Assembly: GCA_963578605.1 (NCBI GenBank)
Contig: CAUZEA010000036.1
Location: forward strand, 1-50,925
DNA: 50,925 bases
Origin: JAKVCB01 sp963578605
GTDB lineage: Bacteria > Planctomycetota > Planctomycetia > Pirellulales > Lacipirellulaceae
Direction: 5' to 3'
A program made the translations under genes and the position numbers. Under the pieces are notes generated by a model that saw only the letters and a program-made list of their open reading frames with translations, was not told the origin of the DNA and made no database searches. Shown here piece by piece: positions 8,788 to 17,869 of the stretch (positions within the stretch are counted from its first letter, which is position 1; each line of letters opens with the position of its first letter).

Positions 8788-9679
8788 TCTGCAGGTCAAC
8801 GAGTTTCACGTTCAGGCGCCCGACGACTCGCGGTTCAGCTATGACGGGGCCCACGAGCGGGTGACCTGGATGTGCCAGGCAATGCGGGGCGAAGGTCCCC
8901 TGACGCAACTCGATTTTGTGCTCGGGCTGGGCGACTATGTCAATGGACGGTCGATCGAAGATTTGTATCTCGAACTGGCCCTGTTTCGTGATTTGTTGGG
9001 AGAGCTTCCCTGCCCCTTCTACCCCGTGCCAGGCAATCACGATATCGGCCAGCGGGAGGGCGATCCCCAGTGGGAGACCCCCTACCTGGAAGCGTTTGGG
9101 CTTCGCGCCGCCAACTATCGGTTCACCGTCGATGGCATTCACTTCATCATGCTCAACAACTCGGCCACCGCCCATTGTGATGAAGCGGTGGCACGAACGC
9201 GAGCCGCATGGCTACGCTCGGCACTGGAGTCCTGCGCGGGTGAGCCGGTCATCTTGTGTTGCCATGTTCCGCTGCTGCCGATGCGTGAGCAGTCGGTATT
9301 GGTGAAAAGCTGCGGGTTTCCCGCTTGGAGAACCCAGGAACCCGAGTGTCTGCAACTGGTCCGCGAGAACGCAGATTCGATTTTGGCGGTGCTTTCCGGG
9401 CATTTACACCTGACCGCCGCGGTGCGGGACGCGAGCGTCTGGCATATCGACATTGCTGGCCTGGCGTCTTACCCCAGCGACTATGCGCTGTACTCGGTTT
9501 ATCCGGATCGCATCGAGGTCGAGGTGAAACAGTTGCCCCCCGAACTGCTCGCCCCCAACAGTAGCATCCACGGACGGCCGCGACACGAAGTCGACTACAC
9601 TGACAACAAACATCCAACGTACCAACAGTACGTGATGGGCCTTGACTGCGAAAGGCGGCTGACCATCGAACTAGCCTGA
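8750..9679 (+). CDS. Calcineurin-like metallophosphoesterase
   Basis: This 309-residue protein has the metallophosphoesterase core: GLGDYVN (Asp62), PGNHD (residues 94-98), CCHVP and GHLHL. The first motif, normally D-x-H, reads VNEFHV, so Glu replaces the first metal-binding Asp while the His is kept. It probably hydrolyses phosphoesters (phosphodiesterase or phosphomonoesterase) with two metal ions in the cytoplasm; there is no signal peptide. It follows the second oxidoreductase gene by 21 nt and may belong to the same transcript. A 38-base copy of its 5' end remains at 7488-7525 from the tandem duplication. The 3' end faces the amidohydrolase gene. Confidence 0.85.
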   Translation: MAGDNLQDLRFRFLQVNEFHVQAPDDSRFSYDGAHERVTWMCQAMRGEGPLTQLDFVLGLGDYVNGRSIEDLYLELALFRDLLGELPCPFYPVPGNHDIGQREGDPQWETPYLEAFGLRAANYRFTVDGIHFIMLNNSATAHCDEAVARTRAAWLRSALESCAGEPVILCCHVPLLPMREQSVLVKSCGFPAWRTQEPECLQLVRENADSILAVLSGHLHLTAAVRDASVWHIDIAGLASYPSDYALYSVYPDRIEVEVKQLPPELLAPNSSIHGRPRHEVDYTDNKHPTYQQYVMGLDCERRLTIELA

Positions 9680-9766
9680 ATAGCGCAAAGGTGGCGCAGC
9701 CAACGTTTGCCTTGGACCATTCTTCCGCGTTGGGGAGAGGCGCATTGAAGTCTCCCCCTCGTTCGA

Positions 9767-10621
9767 TCAGCTGCCCAGTCGGTAAAAGGTGCGTGCGTTG
9801 TCGACATAGAGTTGGCGAAGTTCCGTGTCGCTGCAGCCGGCCACCGCCCAGTCGAGCGCCTCGACCCACCTCCCAACCGTTGATGCCAGCGTAGCAACAA
9901 ACCAGTCACTTCCAAACATCACGCGGTCGAAGCTGAAACAGTCAATGATGTGAGTGATGTAGGGCCGTAAATCATCACGCCTCCAGTTCTGCAGGTCAGC
10001 TTCGGTCGACAGCCCGGAGATCTTGCAGCTGACATTCGGAAAATTGGCGAGGGTCTTGATCTCTGTTTTCCAGGGTTCGAAGAGTTGGTCCTTGATGCCG
10101 GGCTTACCGATGTGATCGAGCACGAACTGCACGTCAGGACAGGCTTCAACCATTTTGAGAACATTTGCCAGATGTCGGTGCGAAATGCAAATATCAAAGC
10201 TCAACTCATGAGGTGGCAACAGCCGCAGACCGTCGAGAAAAGAGGGCTGCAAACAAAAGTCGAGATCCTCTTGTTGAATCACCCGGCGAATTCCTTTCAC
10301 CAGTGGATTGCGGGCCAGCAATTCGAGTTCCGGTCCAATGGCCGTACCCCCCTCGGGCAGCACTTGTGCCACGATCCCCTGCAGCTGTGGTTCGGTTGCC
10401 GCCAGCTCCGTAATCCACTCCACTTCCGACAGGCGGTCGCCCGGATCACAGCCCACTTCTACAAATACGATCGCTGCTACATCGACTGGCCCGCGGGCAG
10501 CTTCGTAATCGTCCAGCCCGTGCGACCCAGCCAGCACGGGCGCTTCGGACATCCATGAGTAGGAGAGGCGATCCTGGTTGGTGAGATGAACGTGTGTATC
10601 GACAATCGGAAAATCAGGCAT
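9767..10621 (-). CDS. Amidohydrolase-family (amidohydrolase_2, lactonase-type) protein
   Basis: This 284-residue protein has the TIM-barrel metal motif IVDTHVHL (His10, His12) right after the start, then ISHRH, QFVLDHIGKPGI and FGSDW. This pattern is that of COG3618, which includes L-fuconolactonase, D-galactarolactone and sulfomuconolactone hydrolases. It probably opens a sugar lactone in the cytoplasm, which fits the sugar dehydrogenases nearby: an SDR or Gfo/Idh/MocA enzyme makes a lactone and this enzyme hydrolyses it. That link is inference; the gene is on the opposite strand from its neighbours. ATG 10621 directly precedes the PDFPIVDTH start motif, so no earlier start is needed. Confidence 0.85.
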   Translation of the reverse strand: MPDFPIVDTHVHLTNQDRLSYSWMSEAPVLAGSHGLDDYEAARGPVDVAAIVFVEVGCDPGDRLSEVEWITELAATEPQLQGIVAQVLPEGGTAIGPELELLARNPLVKGIRRVIQQEDLDFCLQPSFLDGLRLLPPHELSFDICISHRHLANVLKMVEACPDVQFVLDHIGKPGIKDQLFEPWKTEIKTLANFPNVSCKISGLSTEADLQNWRRDDLRPYITHIIDCFSFDRVMFGSDWFVATLASTVGRWVEALDWAVAGCSDTELRQLYVDNARTFYRLGS

Positions 10622-11071
10622 CGTTCAGCGATCCTTGTGACACGGGAGACGCGTGTTCGGTGGTGAAAAGTGATTGGTTAGGTGTGGGCAGATTGTCTGG
10701 CCAAAAGATATTGTTCCATCCGGCTTCGGAGATTGCGCGGGAAGACACTTTCCACATACCACGTGTGCTGGTTTCACGGATTTTTCGATTCATGATAGGC
10801 TGACGTTGTGCCCTTCCGAACCAGACGATTTTAACGGGCGAGCAGAGGCTGTAAACCAGCGGATCCCACTGCCTGCCAGGGGGAACTAGACCTGGGGCGG
10901 AAACGAAAAAATCTTGGAATGGCAGGTCAGGTGGCTGTGTCATGACAGCCATTGATGAGTCCGTGACAAATCACCAAGTCGAGTCTTCGGGTGGCTTGCA
11001 AATTTGAACTGGTACCATCATTCCGGTTCGTTGTACTGGTAGTTCGTCCGCTGGCCCGTTAGATTGGTCCG
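10622..11071. other. Divergent intergenic region, no gene seen
   Basis: The 450 bases between the minus-strand amidohydrolase and the plus-strand PDZ/repeat protein carry no open frame with a convincing ribosome site and no obvious repeat or hairpin. Promoters for both neighbours must lie here but I cannot place them. Confidence 0.4.
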
Positions 11072-13417
11072 ATGTACAAAAAAACATTTTTCGGTTTCTG
11101 GATCGGTATCACGTTGGCCGGCCACGCCCAGCTTCGAGCAGAGCCAGAAACGCTTTACCAGGGAAAAGTGTTCCTCGGGATTGGGGGCGATCACGTTCCT
11201 TTGCCCGAAGATCCCCGCTACGGCTCAAAGTTCGGCATCAAGATCGTCCGGGTTCCGGTGGGATCGTCGGCCGAGGAGGCGGGCCTCCAGATCGGCGACA
11301 TTGTTGTCAGCATCGACGGCACGTCGTGGGAGAATGACCAAATTCGCCTCAGCCGTTCGTTCGGCAAGGCGGGGGACCAGGCGATCGTCGGCGTGCCGGT
11401 TCATCTGGTCGTGCTGAAGACGAACCCCGAAGATCCCGACGGCCCCGGGGAGCTTCGCACCATTGATGTTCCGCTGGCCTCCTATCCCCGAACGGGGCGC
11501 GAGGAGCCCCGCATGCCGACCAATGACGAGATCCGTCCGGACCTCTCTGGCCATTCGACGCCTTATGAGCAGCTCTGTTGGCGCCTCATCCGAAAGTTCG
11601 ACTACGAAAGCCAGAGCCGGGACCTGCTGACCCGGATCGATCGAAGCCAGAGTTTCCCTGACCCGGAGCGCCTCCCTATCGTTCGATATGTGCACCGAGA
11701 CCCTTTCAAGCTCGAAGTGGTGAGCCACGAGCTCATCGATCCTCTCGCTCGTCGAGTAGGATCGAAAGCGGCCGATTGTCGCTTTTTTATCGAGCACGGG
11801 CGGGGTGCCCTGCTGGGGTTTGGCGCTCGAGGAGCCGCTCCTGGCATCAACGAGCCGGAGCAGACCTACCAGGACCGGGACCTGGCGGCCCATCTCGATT
11901 ATGTCCAGGCCGTGCTCCAGGCCGCGGCCAAAGAGAATGTCCGCGCCTTTGCCGCACTGAGCGACGAGGATCGGAAAACCATCACCCGCCATCGCTCGGA
12001 CTTACTGGATGTTTTCATCGAAAGCCACATGTTGAGTTATGACAATAACCTGGGGCGTCAGCGGGGATATTTACCGATTCTGGATCTGGCCCGGAAAGTC
12101 GATTTCGAAGCGCTGGTGGCTCAGGCACGGCTGCTCGCGCTTCTGGTGCATCCGGATTTCACACTTTCTTTGCGCAAAGCGGCTGAAGCAACGGAGCTTG
12201 ATTTGGAATCGGCGATCGTGGTTCAACGCGACACGGAATTCGGCCCCGTGATCGTCGCGGGCCGCGGCCGGAACCGGCACAGCAAAACGCCAGCAGGGGT
12301 GATCTTTGATCTGGGTGGAAATGACATCTATGTCCACAACCGGGGTGGTTCGATCATGAATCAAATCCCATCGGCCATCATTGTGGACTACGAGGGCAAC
12401 GATGCTTATGAAACCCATGAACCTTTCACCCAGGCGTGTGGTGACCTGGGGGTCGGAATGATCGTGGACCTGGAGGGCGATGACAGCTACATCGGAACAC
12501 GTTTTACACAGGGGGCGGCATTCCTGGGGGTGGGGGTGCTGATCGATGAAGCCGGGGACGACACTTATCGCGGGCAGGAGTTCCACCAGGGCGTGGGCCA
12601 CTGGGGAATTGGCCTGCTGATCGATGGCGCCGGCCGCGACCGTTATGAAGCGGACCTGACTTCGCAAGGCGTGGGGCTGCCAATGGGATTCGGACTCGTT
12701 GCTGATTTCGGTCCCGGTGACGACCAGTACTATTGCAAAGGTAGAAAACCGAGCGGATATGGCACGGCTGGTGTCTTTGCCGGTTGGGGGCAGGGATTAG
12801 GAGTGGGCTACCGGCCTTATGCCTCGGGCGGCGTTGGGATAATTTTTGATGCTGGTGGCCGCGATCGGATCGAAGGCGGCAACTTCACCCAGGGTGGAGG
12901 CTACTTCTACGGTTTGGGCATTGTTTACAACGACGGTCAGGAATCGGACCAGTACATCGGATCACGATGGGCCCAGGGATGGTCGGCACACCAGGCGGCC
13001 GGTGTCATGATCGATGCCGGCGGTGATGATCATTACACGACACGGTTTAACGTCGTTCAAGGCTGCGCCTGGGATGAAGCCGTATCCTTGTTCATCGATG
13101 AGGCGGGCAATGATGTTTACGAAGGTGGCGGATTCAGCCAGGGAGCATCGGCCAACAATGGCTGGTCGATTTTCCTGGAACGAGGTGGTAAGGATATTTA
13201 TCACGACACCGACCAGGCCAGGGCCGGTGGCAACGGTTACCACGGCGGAACTTCCCTGAGTTTTTTTGTCGATGTTGGTGGCGATGAGGATATTTACCCA
13301 AGCCGCCCCAACAACCGGATTCAGACCGGGGGCGAACATTCGATATTCATCGATCTTCCGGGAACGATCGAAGGAGCACGATCCGAGCAGGTCGTCGAGG
13401 ACCTGCTCAAGCCTTAG
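11072..13417 (+). CDS. Secreted protein with PDZ domain and a ~28-residue G-D-D-x-Y repeat region
   Basis: This 781-residue protein starts with a signal peptide (cleavage after about QLRA), then a PDZ-like domain at about residues 35-125 (SSAEEAGLQIGDIVVSIDG). A central helical segment (about 150-390) is not recognisable. From about residue 405 to 750 a repeat of roughly 25-35 residues recurs at least ten times: (I/V)-(F/V)-D-x-x-G-x-D-x-Y, then QG, then G-x-G; examples are VDLEGDDSYIG, IDEAGDDTYRG and IDEAGNDVYEG. Such aspartate/glycine-rich repeats suggest a calcium-stabilised beta-roll or beta-helix. Its role is unknown; a PDZ part suggests peptide or protein binding in the periplasm or outside. 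It appears to be a single-gene unit 83 nt before the SDR gene. Confidence 0.75.
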   Translation: MYKKTFFGFWIGITLAGHAQLRAEPETLYQGKVFLGIGGDHVPLPEDPRYGSKFGIKIVRVPVGSSAEEAGLQIGDIVVSIDGTSWENDQIRLSRSFGKAGDQAIVGVPVHLVVLKTNPEDPDGPGELRTIDVPLASYPRTGREEPRMPTNDEIRPDLSGHSTPYEQLCWRLIRKFDYESQSRDLLTRIDRSQSFPDPERLPIVRYVHRDPFKLEVVSHELIDPLARRVGSKAADCRFFIEHGRGALLGFGARGAAPGINEPEQTYQDRDLAAHLDYVQAVLQAAAKENVRAFAALSDEDRKTITRHRSDLLDVFIESHMLSYDNNLGRQRGYLPILDLARKVDFEALVAQARLLALLVHPDFTLSLRKAAEATELDLESAIVVQRDTEFGPVIVAGRGRNRHSKTPAGVIFDLGGNDIYVHNRGGSIMNQIPSAIIVDYEGNDAYETHEPFTQACGDLGVGMIVDLEGDDSYIGTRFTQGAAFLGVGVLIDEAGDDTYRGQEFHQGVGHWGIGLLIDGAGRDRYEADLTSQGVGLPMGFGLVADFGPGDDQYYCKGRKPSGYGTAGVFAGWGQGLGVGYRPYASGGVGIIFDAGGRDRIEGGNFTQGGGYFYGLGIVYNDGQESDQYIGSRWAQGWSAHQAAGVMIDAGGDDHYTTRFNVVQGCAWDEAVSLFIDEAGNDVYEGGGFSQGASANNGWSIFLERGGKDIYHDTDQARAGGNGYHGGTSLSFFVDVGGDEDIYPSRPNNRIQTGGEHSIFIDLPGTIEGARSEQVVEDLLKP

Positions 13418-13500
13418 AGCCCCTTGAATCGGGCCAGGCTACTTTGCGAACTTTTTGCCAAAGGGCGGAACCAGTTCTTTTTTGAAGAATCGGAGTTGCT

Positions 13501-14274
13501 ATGAAAACCCAAACCGCAAACACGTTAGAGAAGATGTTCTCCCTGGAAGGGAAACGGGGCATTCTGACCGGTGGCTCCAGCGGCCTGGGGTTGGCGACGA
13601 GCCAGGTTCTAGCAGATGCAGGGGCAGAGGTCTTTGTGTTAAGCCGTTCCGGCAAGGTGAAGGTCGATCACCGCACCCAGAGTCCATCAATCCACCACAT
13701 CCAGGCCGAGGTGTGCGACTACGAGCAAATCAAGCCGGTGGTCGACCAGGTGGGAGCCGACGGTTTGGATTTCCTGGTCAACAATGCAGGGATTACGGAG
13801 AAGACACGGGCTGAAAGCTTTGAGCTTGAATCCTTCAAAAGGATTCAACAGGTCAATGTGGAAGCAATTTTCAATTTGTCGCAACTTTGTTATCCGTACC
13901 TGAAAAAATCGGCAGGGGCTGGACGCATTGTGTCGATCTCGTCCATAGCTGCCCACCTCGGTTTTTCCGAAGTCGTTCCCTACAGTGCATCCAAGTCGGC
14001 CGTCACGGGCATGATGCGGGGCCTGGCCATGGAGTGGGCCCAGGACAACATCCTGGTCAATTCAATCGCGCCCGGTTGGTTCCCCTCGGAAATCATCAAG
14101 CAGCTGGCCGACAGTGAGCGCGAAAAGAAGATTCTCGGTCGGATGCCGCTGCATCGCTATGGCGAGCCCAACGAACTTGCTGCCATGGTGTTGTTCCTGC
14201 TTTCTCCGGCAGCGTCCTACATCACAGGTCAGGATTTTGCCGTCGATGGGGGCGCTCTGGCATTTGGTTTCTGA
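13501..14274 (+). CDS. SDR-family oxidoreductase
   Basis: This 257-residue classical short-chain dehydrogenase has the cofactor motif TGGSSGLG (residues 23-30), the NNAG strand (LVNNAGITEK), the catalytic SISSIAA...YSASK (Ser, Tyr-x-x-x-Lys) and the C-terminal GQDFAVDGG. Length is normal. It most resembles the gluconate-5-dehydrogenase / 3-oxoacyl-ACP-reductase-like branch, which reduces or oxidises a hydroxyl or keto group with NAD(P)H. Substrate cannot be assigned, but a sugar or sugar acid fits the surroundings. It is 83 nt downstream of the PDZ/repeat gene and convergent with the PhyH gene at 14410. Confidence 0.9.
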   Translation: MKTQTANTLEKMFSLEGKRGILTGGSSGLGLATSQVLADAGAEVFVLSRSGKVKVDHRTQSPSIHHIQAEVCDYEQIKPVVDQVGADGLDFLVNNAGITEKTRAESFELESFKRIQQVNVEAIFNLSQLCYPYLKKSAGAGRIVSISSIAAHLGFSEVVPYSASKSAVTGMMRGLAMEWAQDNILVNSIAPGWFPSEIIKQLADSEREKKILGRMPLHRYGEPNELAAMVLFLLSPAASYITGQDFAVDGGALAFGF

Positions 14275-14409
14275 CGGACAGCGTCGCAGAAGCATGGATC
14301 CTTGGAGACCGCTTTGGTGCAATGGCAACCAGCAACTGGCAGGCGGTGTCCGGCTTCATAGTGTCAATCTCGAACAGGATTAACCTGGCGCTACCGGTGA
14401 CCCACTCGA

Positions 14410-15312
14410 TCACGATTCGTTCGTAGGGTTCTCGAGTCCAGGTGGCATGCCCACCGGCCCGAGGGGCCAGCATGGGCCACCGCGCTTGACGTATTGCTCT
14501 TCGACGCCACTGAGCCAGGCAAACATTTTGCCTGCGGCAATGGCGCCCTGGCTCTGCTCGAACAATGCACGGTCGCGGGTCGGGCTGAAGTCGATGCCGG
14601 CAAAGTCGAACGCCGGATCGATGATCCAATCGCGCTGTGGCGCGGTCGTTCGCCAATAGGTGTACTTGAACAGGTTGCGAAACTTGCTCTTGCCAGTCGG
14701 ACCAGATGTGGCACGGCTACGCCGATGCCAAATGCTGTAAGCAGTGAGGAAAATCGTGCCGGCGACACAGGCCGTGGAAACGGTCCCCGCGATTTTTCCA
14801 TAGTGGGACATCATGTTGTGCTTGGTCCGCACGAAATGCGAGCCGGGCAGGACTTCGGTGGGGCCCATGTCGTCCATGCACGCCTCGGGATAATAAAAGA
14901 CCTGGAGGTTTTCGACCCGATGGGTGTGGATCGCGCCGCCATCACGATGCCATCCGCCCTTCTCCGAAGCGGGCAACGGCCCACGGTGATTGGAAATCTT
15001 TACGGGCATCGCAAAATCCCGCCCCAGCAGCGCGCGCACCGCACCCGCAGCCTGCGGGTTCTTCAGGACGGCATCGATAAACCAGTCGGTGTTGGCAAGG
15101 TCGGGCCTCGAGCCACTGTCCATGTTGTCGACATAATCAATCGCCTTGGCGTTGATCTCGTCGGACACCACACCGGGGAAGATCAAGAACCCGTTCCTGC
15201 AAAAATCGATCACCCCCTGGTCATCCAGTGTCGGCGGACAGTCGTGAACCGTGTCGCCATGAACGAACGGGGGTGCGGCAGGGCTGCTGTTGTCCTCAGC
15301 TTTCGGTGTCAT
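14410..15312 (-). CDS. Phytanoyl-CoA dioxygenase (PhyH) family protein
   Basis: This 300-residue Fe(II)/2-oxoglutarate-dependent oxygenase relative shows the facial triad: GGWHRDGG (His122, Asp124) and SIWHRRS (His196), with a nearby Arg for 2-oxoglutarate. The PhyH family hydroxylates diverse small molecules; the substrate here is unknown. It is the last gene of a minus-strand set (GH127-like, small protein, PhyH). Its ribosome site (GGAGA) lies within the last codons of the upstream gene, which ends 6 nt before ATG 15312, so the two are probably translationally linked. It probably acts in the cytoplasm, as no signal peptide is visible. Confidence 0.85.
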   Translation of the reverse strand: MTPKAEDNSSPAAPPFVHGDTVHDCPPTLDDQGVIDFCRNGFLIFPGVVSDEINAKAIDYVDNMDSGSRPDLANTDWFIDAVLKNPQAAGAVRALLGRDFAMPVKISNHRGPLPASEKGGWHRDGGAIHTHRVENLQVFYYPEACMDDMGPTEVLPGSHFVRTKHNMMSHYGKIAGTVSTACVAGTIFLTAYSIWHRRSRATSGPTGKSKFRNLFKYTYWRTTAPQRDWIIDPAFDFAGIDFSPTRDRALFEQSQGAIAAGKMFAWLSGVEEQYVKRGGPCWPLGPVGMPPGLENPTNES

Positions 15313-15318
15313 CGCAGT

Positions 15319-15675
15319 TTATCTCCATCGCTCGAGCACAAATTCAAAGCCGAGGCCATAGGAATTCTGGTCGTCCATGCCCGATGCTATTCCGGGAAAC
15401 TTGACGATCCGCCAGCCGTCCTCCAGTGCTGCCTTTACCGACGGGTAAAGAAACTCGCCGTTCTCATCGACACCTTCGGGGTCTTTGCCTTCCTCGAAGA
15501 TGCTCATGCCGATGGCGATATCGTGCGGCACTGTTGTGGGCGCCTGAATATAGAGGATGCTCTGTTTTTTTGGGCGGTTGACGAGGTCGACGGCCGTCTG
15601 GAGGTCTTCCTCGCTCAACTTGCCTGCGCGGAAGCGTTCCAGGCAGAGTTGTAACTGCGTTTTAATCTCGACCAT
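15319..15675 (-). CDS. Small uncharacterised protein between GH127-like and PhyH genes
   Basis: I do not recognise this 118-residue protein. It is rich in charged residues, with a predicted helical N-terminus (KTQLQLCLERFRAGKLSEED) and a mixed C-terminal half (DGWRIVKFPG, LGFEFVLERW). No signal peptide or metal motif is visible. ATG 15675 is preferred over 15693 because an AGGT-type ribosome sequence lies just before it. It lies 101 nt downstream of the GH127-like gene and 6 nt upstream of the PhyH gene on the same strand. That tight link suggests a function shared with the oxygenase, such as a small partner or regulator, but this is inference. Confidence 0.6.
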   Translation of the reverse strand: MVEIKTQLQLCLERFRAGKLSEEDLQTAVDLVNRPKKQSILYIQAPTTVPHDIAIGMSIFEEGKDPEGVDENGEFLYPSVKAALEDGWRIVKFPGIASGMDDQNSYGLGFEFVLERWR

Positions 15676-15776
15676 CGGTGACCTTTCTGGCAAACCTGAT
15701 TATGGCCAACCAAAGTGTTTGCACAACCAGCTGCGCGTGGGTTTTCTTGCGCCGTAGGATGTGGGCGATGTCCCTT

Positions 15777-17642
15777 TTACCAATCAAGGACTTTGTCTGC
15801 CACAAACCGCGTGACCGTGTGCCAGCGCGTCGTTGTGTTGCGGTAAAAGTCGCGTTCGAACAGCGGGCAGTCCACGCCCGGTGGATCAATGGCCACGCAC
15901 GTGTTGCCCCGCAGCAGCACGCGGTAAGTGCGTTTTTCGACATCGATGGTTTCGGCGCTTTCAGCGATCGGAAAACAGAGCGTCACGACATCCCCTTTCT
16001 CGACATCACCAACCTGGGCGTATCGCCCCTCCCAGCCGAGGCTGCGCGGCTGTGCATTGACCGTGCAAGAGACCTGGTCCGGCGTCACCCATTCAGGAAT
16101 TCTCATCGAAAGCTGGACTGGCTGCTTGACTGTCACATCGACCTGGCCCGCGTAAGGAATGTGGCTGTCGACATCAGCCCACTCCGATGCACGATTCAAA
16201 AGCAGGTTGATTTGTAGACGACCCTTGGTGAACGCCAGGATGTTTTCCCAGATGTAGTAAATTGTGCGGGCTGCATTGCCGGTGCAACAGTGGATAATCC
16301 CTAAGGCGGGGTTGTGGGCACCGTACGGATAACGGGACACAAAATCATTCGGCGCAAGGGAGTAACCAAAGCCGCCAATGTTTTTCTCGATCACCTGGTC
16401 GCTGGTATGAAAAGGGGGTAGCTGCATCGGTGCGACTGGGGTCGTCGCGGTCCTGGCTGCCAGCCAGTGGACGCGGTGGGCGGATGTGAGTTGCCCTTCG
16501 GCAAAAAGATTTCGTGTCCATCGATCCACCATATCCCAATAATCGCCGGTGCCGGCCAGGGTCAGTTTGATCGCCAGGGCAACCATGTCTGCCAAAGTAC
16601 ACATCTCCAGTGTCTGCGGCGTGGACATGTTTAGCCACTCGCCGAAGAAACCAAGGAGACAGTCCCCCTGGGACATCGCGTATTTGAAACCGCGGTCTGC
16701 GAATTGAATCGCTTCAGGGTCTTCTGCCGCCGTGCCATATTCCAAGATAGAAAGCAAATTCATCGTGTGCCCATGAAAATGAGCCCGCGGGTTACCTGGA
16801 TACTCCGGCAAAAAGCAGCCAGCAGAATCGAAATGATTCGCATCTTCGATCACCCAGCGGGAAAGTTTGCCTGCCAGATCCAAGGCTGGTTGGTATCCGG
16901 CATGCCTGCCGTAATTGGCGAGGCCTTGAATCGCCCAGGAGATCCAGCTGGCTGGATTATGAATGCCTGCGGCCCCATCATCAGATTTAAACTTGCCGCC
17001 GGCACCGATAAAGTTTGCAGGGAAACGGGCCTTGTTGCCTTCGTGAACGGCCAGCGTGTTAAGCCCATCGACAACTTTCTTGCCTGCATCCTTCCAGGAG
17101 TCGTCGCCCGTTAGCAGGTAGTAGACGGTCATAGCGGCCAGCAGTCTCCCCTCCAGGGACGGCGAGAAGTAATGGTCCCCAGGGGGTTCTTGCCCGTACG
17201 TTCCGAACACACACCACGGCCGACCTGTCTTCGGAAAATACAACAACCCATCCGGGCCTTGCATCTGGCACAACACTTCTGTCCATCGTTTTTCAACGTG
17301 CAGGTTTTGTGTACTACCCGATGCCAACCGCAGCAAAGGCAATGCCTCCATGTGCTTGGCTTGAACACAATCACTTTCGGCATGCCACATCACAGGTGGA
17401 TTGGTGTTGAAAGCGACTTGCCAGTAGATTTCGTAATCCGCCTCTGGGTCCGTGGGTTCTGTCAGGCCATTGATTGCCAACGGGGCCATCTGCGCCTGCA
17501 GGTCCAAGGTGTCCGGCACGGTCGCTTCATAGCGGCTGCCACCATAGGCGGGCAACTCTGTCTGCGGCACCTGTGGATCAATGTACTTGATTGTGGTGCT
17601 TCTTTTTGGCTCGGCTGGGCTCATCGGCTCGACTGGCCTCAT
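15777..17642 (-). CDS. GH127-like (beta-L-arabinofuranosidase family, DUF1680) protein
   Basis: This 621-residue protein resembles glycoside hydrolase family 127. It keeps the unusual zinc/cysteine site of that family: Glu-Met-Cys at residues 346-348 (LEMCTLADM) and the Cys pair in IHCCTGN (452-453), matching the Glu-x-Cys ... Cys-Cys zinc ligands of the Bifidobacterium enzyme HypBA1, where one Cys is the nucleophile. The C-terminal half has beta-rich segments (QLSMRIPEWV) typical of the family. No signal peptide is visible, so it probably acts inside on imported oligosaccharides. The start is uncertain: GTG 17690 would add 16 residues; ATG 17642 is preferred. It heads a minus-strand operon with the small protein and PhyH. 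Confidence 0.85.
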   Translation of the reverse strand: MRPVEPMSPAEPKRSTTIKYIDPQVPQTELPAYGGSRYEATVPDTLDLQAQMAPLAINGLTEPTDPEADYEIYWQVAFNTNPPVMWHAESDCVQAKHMEALPLLRLASGSTQNLHVEKRWTEVLCQMQGPDGLLYFPKTGRPWCVFGTYGQEPPGDHYFSPSLEGRLLAAMTVYYLLTGDDSWKDAGKKVVDGLNTLAVHEGNKARFPANFIGAGGKFKSDDGAAGIHNPASWISWAIQGLANYGRHAGYQPALDLAGKLSRWVIEDANHFDSAGCFLPEYPGNPRAHFHGHTMNLLSILEYGTAAEDPEAIQFADRGFKYAMSQGDCLLGFFGEWLNMSTPQTLEMCTLADMVALAIKLTLAGTGDYWDMVDRWTRNLFAEGQLTSAHRVHWLAARTATTPVAPMQLPPFHTSDQVIEKNIGGFGYSLAPNDFVSRYPYGAHNPALGIIHCCTGNAARTIYYIWENILAFTKGRLQINLLLNRASEWADVDSHIPYAGQVDVTVKQPVQLSMRIPEWVTPDQVSCTVNAQPRSLGWEGRYAQVGDVEKGDVVTLCFPIAESAETIDVEKRTYRVLLRGNTCVAIDPPGVDCPLFERDFYRNTTTRWHTVTRFVADKVLDW

Positions 17643-17869
17643 CTTGTGGTGGGTGCTTGATCGGTCAGGCTTTGTTGTCGGTTTTCCCACTGTTATATCC
17701 GCGAAATCATTTTTATCAACACCGGCAGGAAATCACAGCCAGCTGTCGCCCAACTACCCGAGAGCAACGTTTGACATCGATTGCGGCATCAGCCTGCGGC
17801 AATATAATGAGAACACTCATATCCTCCTCACCCACCCAGCCAGAAAAACACCGGCAGATACAACAAAAT

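Noticed and set aside
14494..15654. 386-codon frame on the plus strand
   Set aside because: It lies antisense to the PhyH and small-protein genes, which have clear motifs or tight spacing. It is a shadow caused by high GC.
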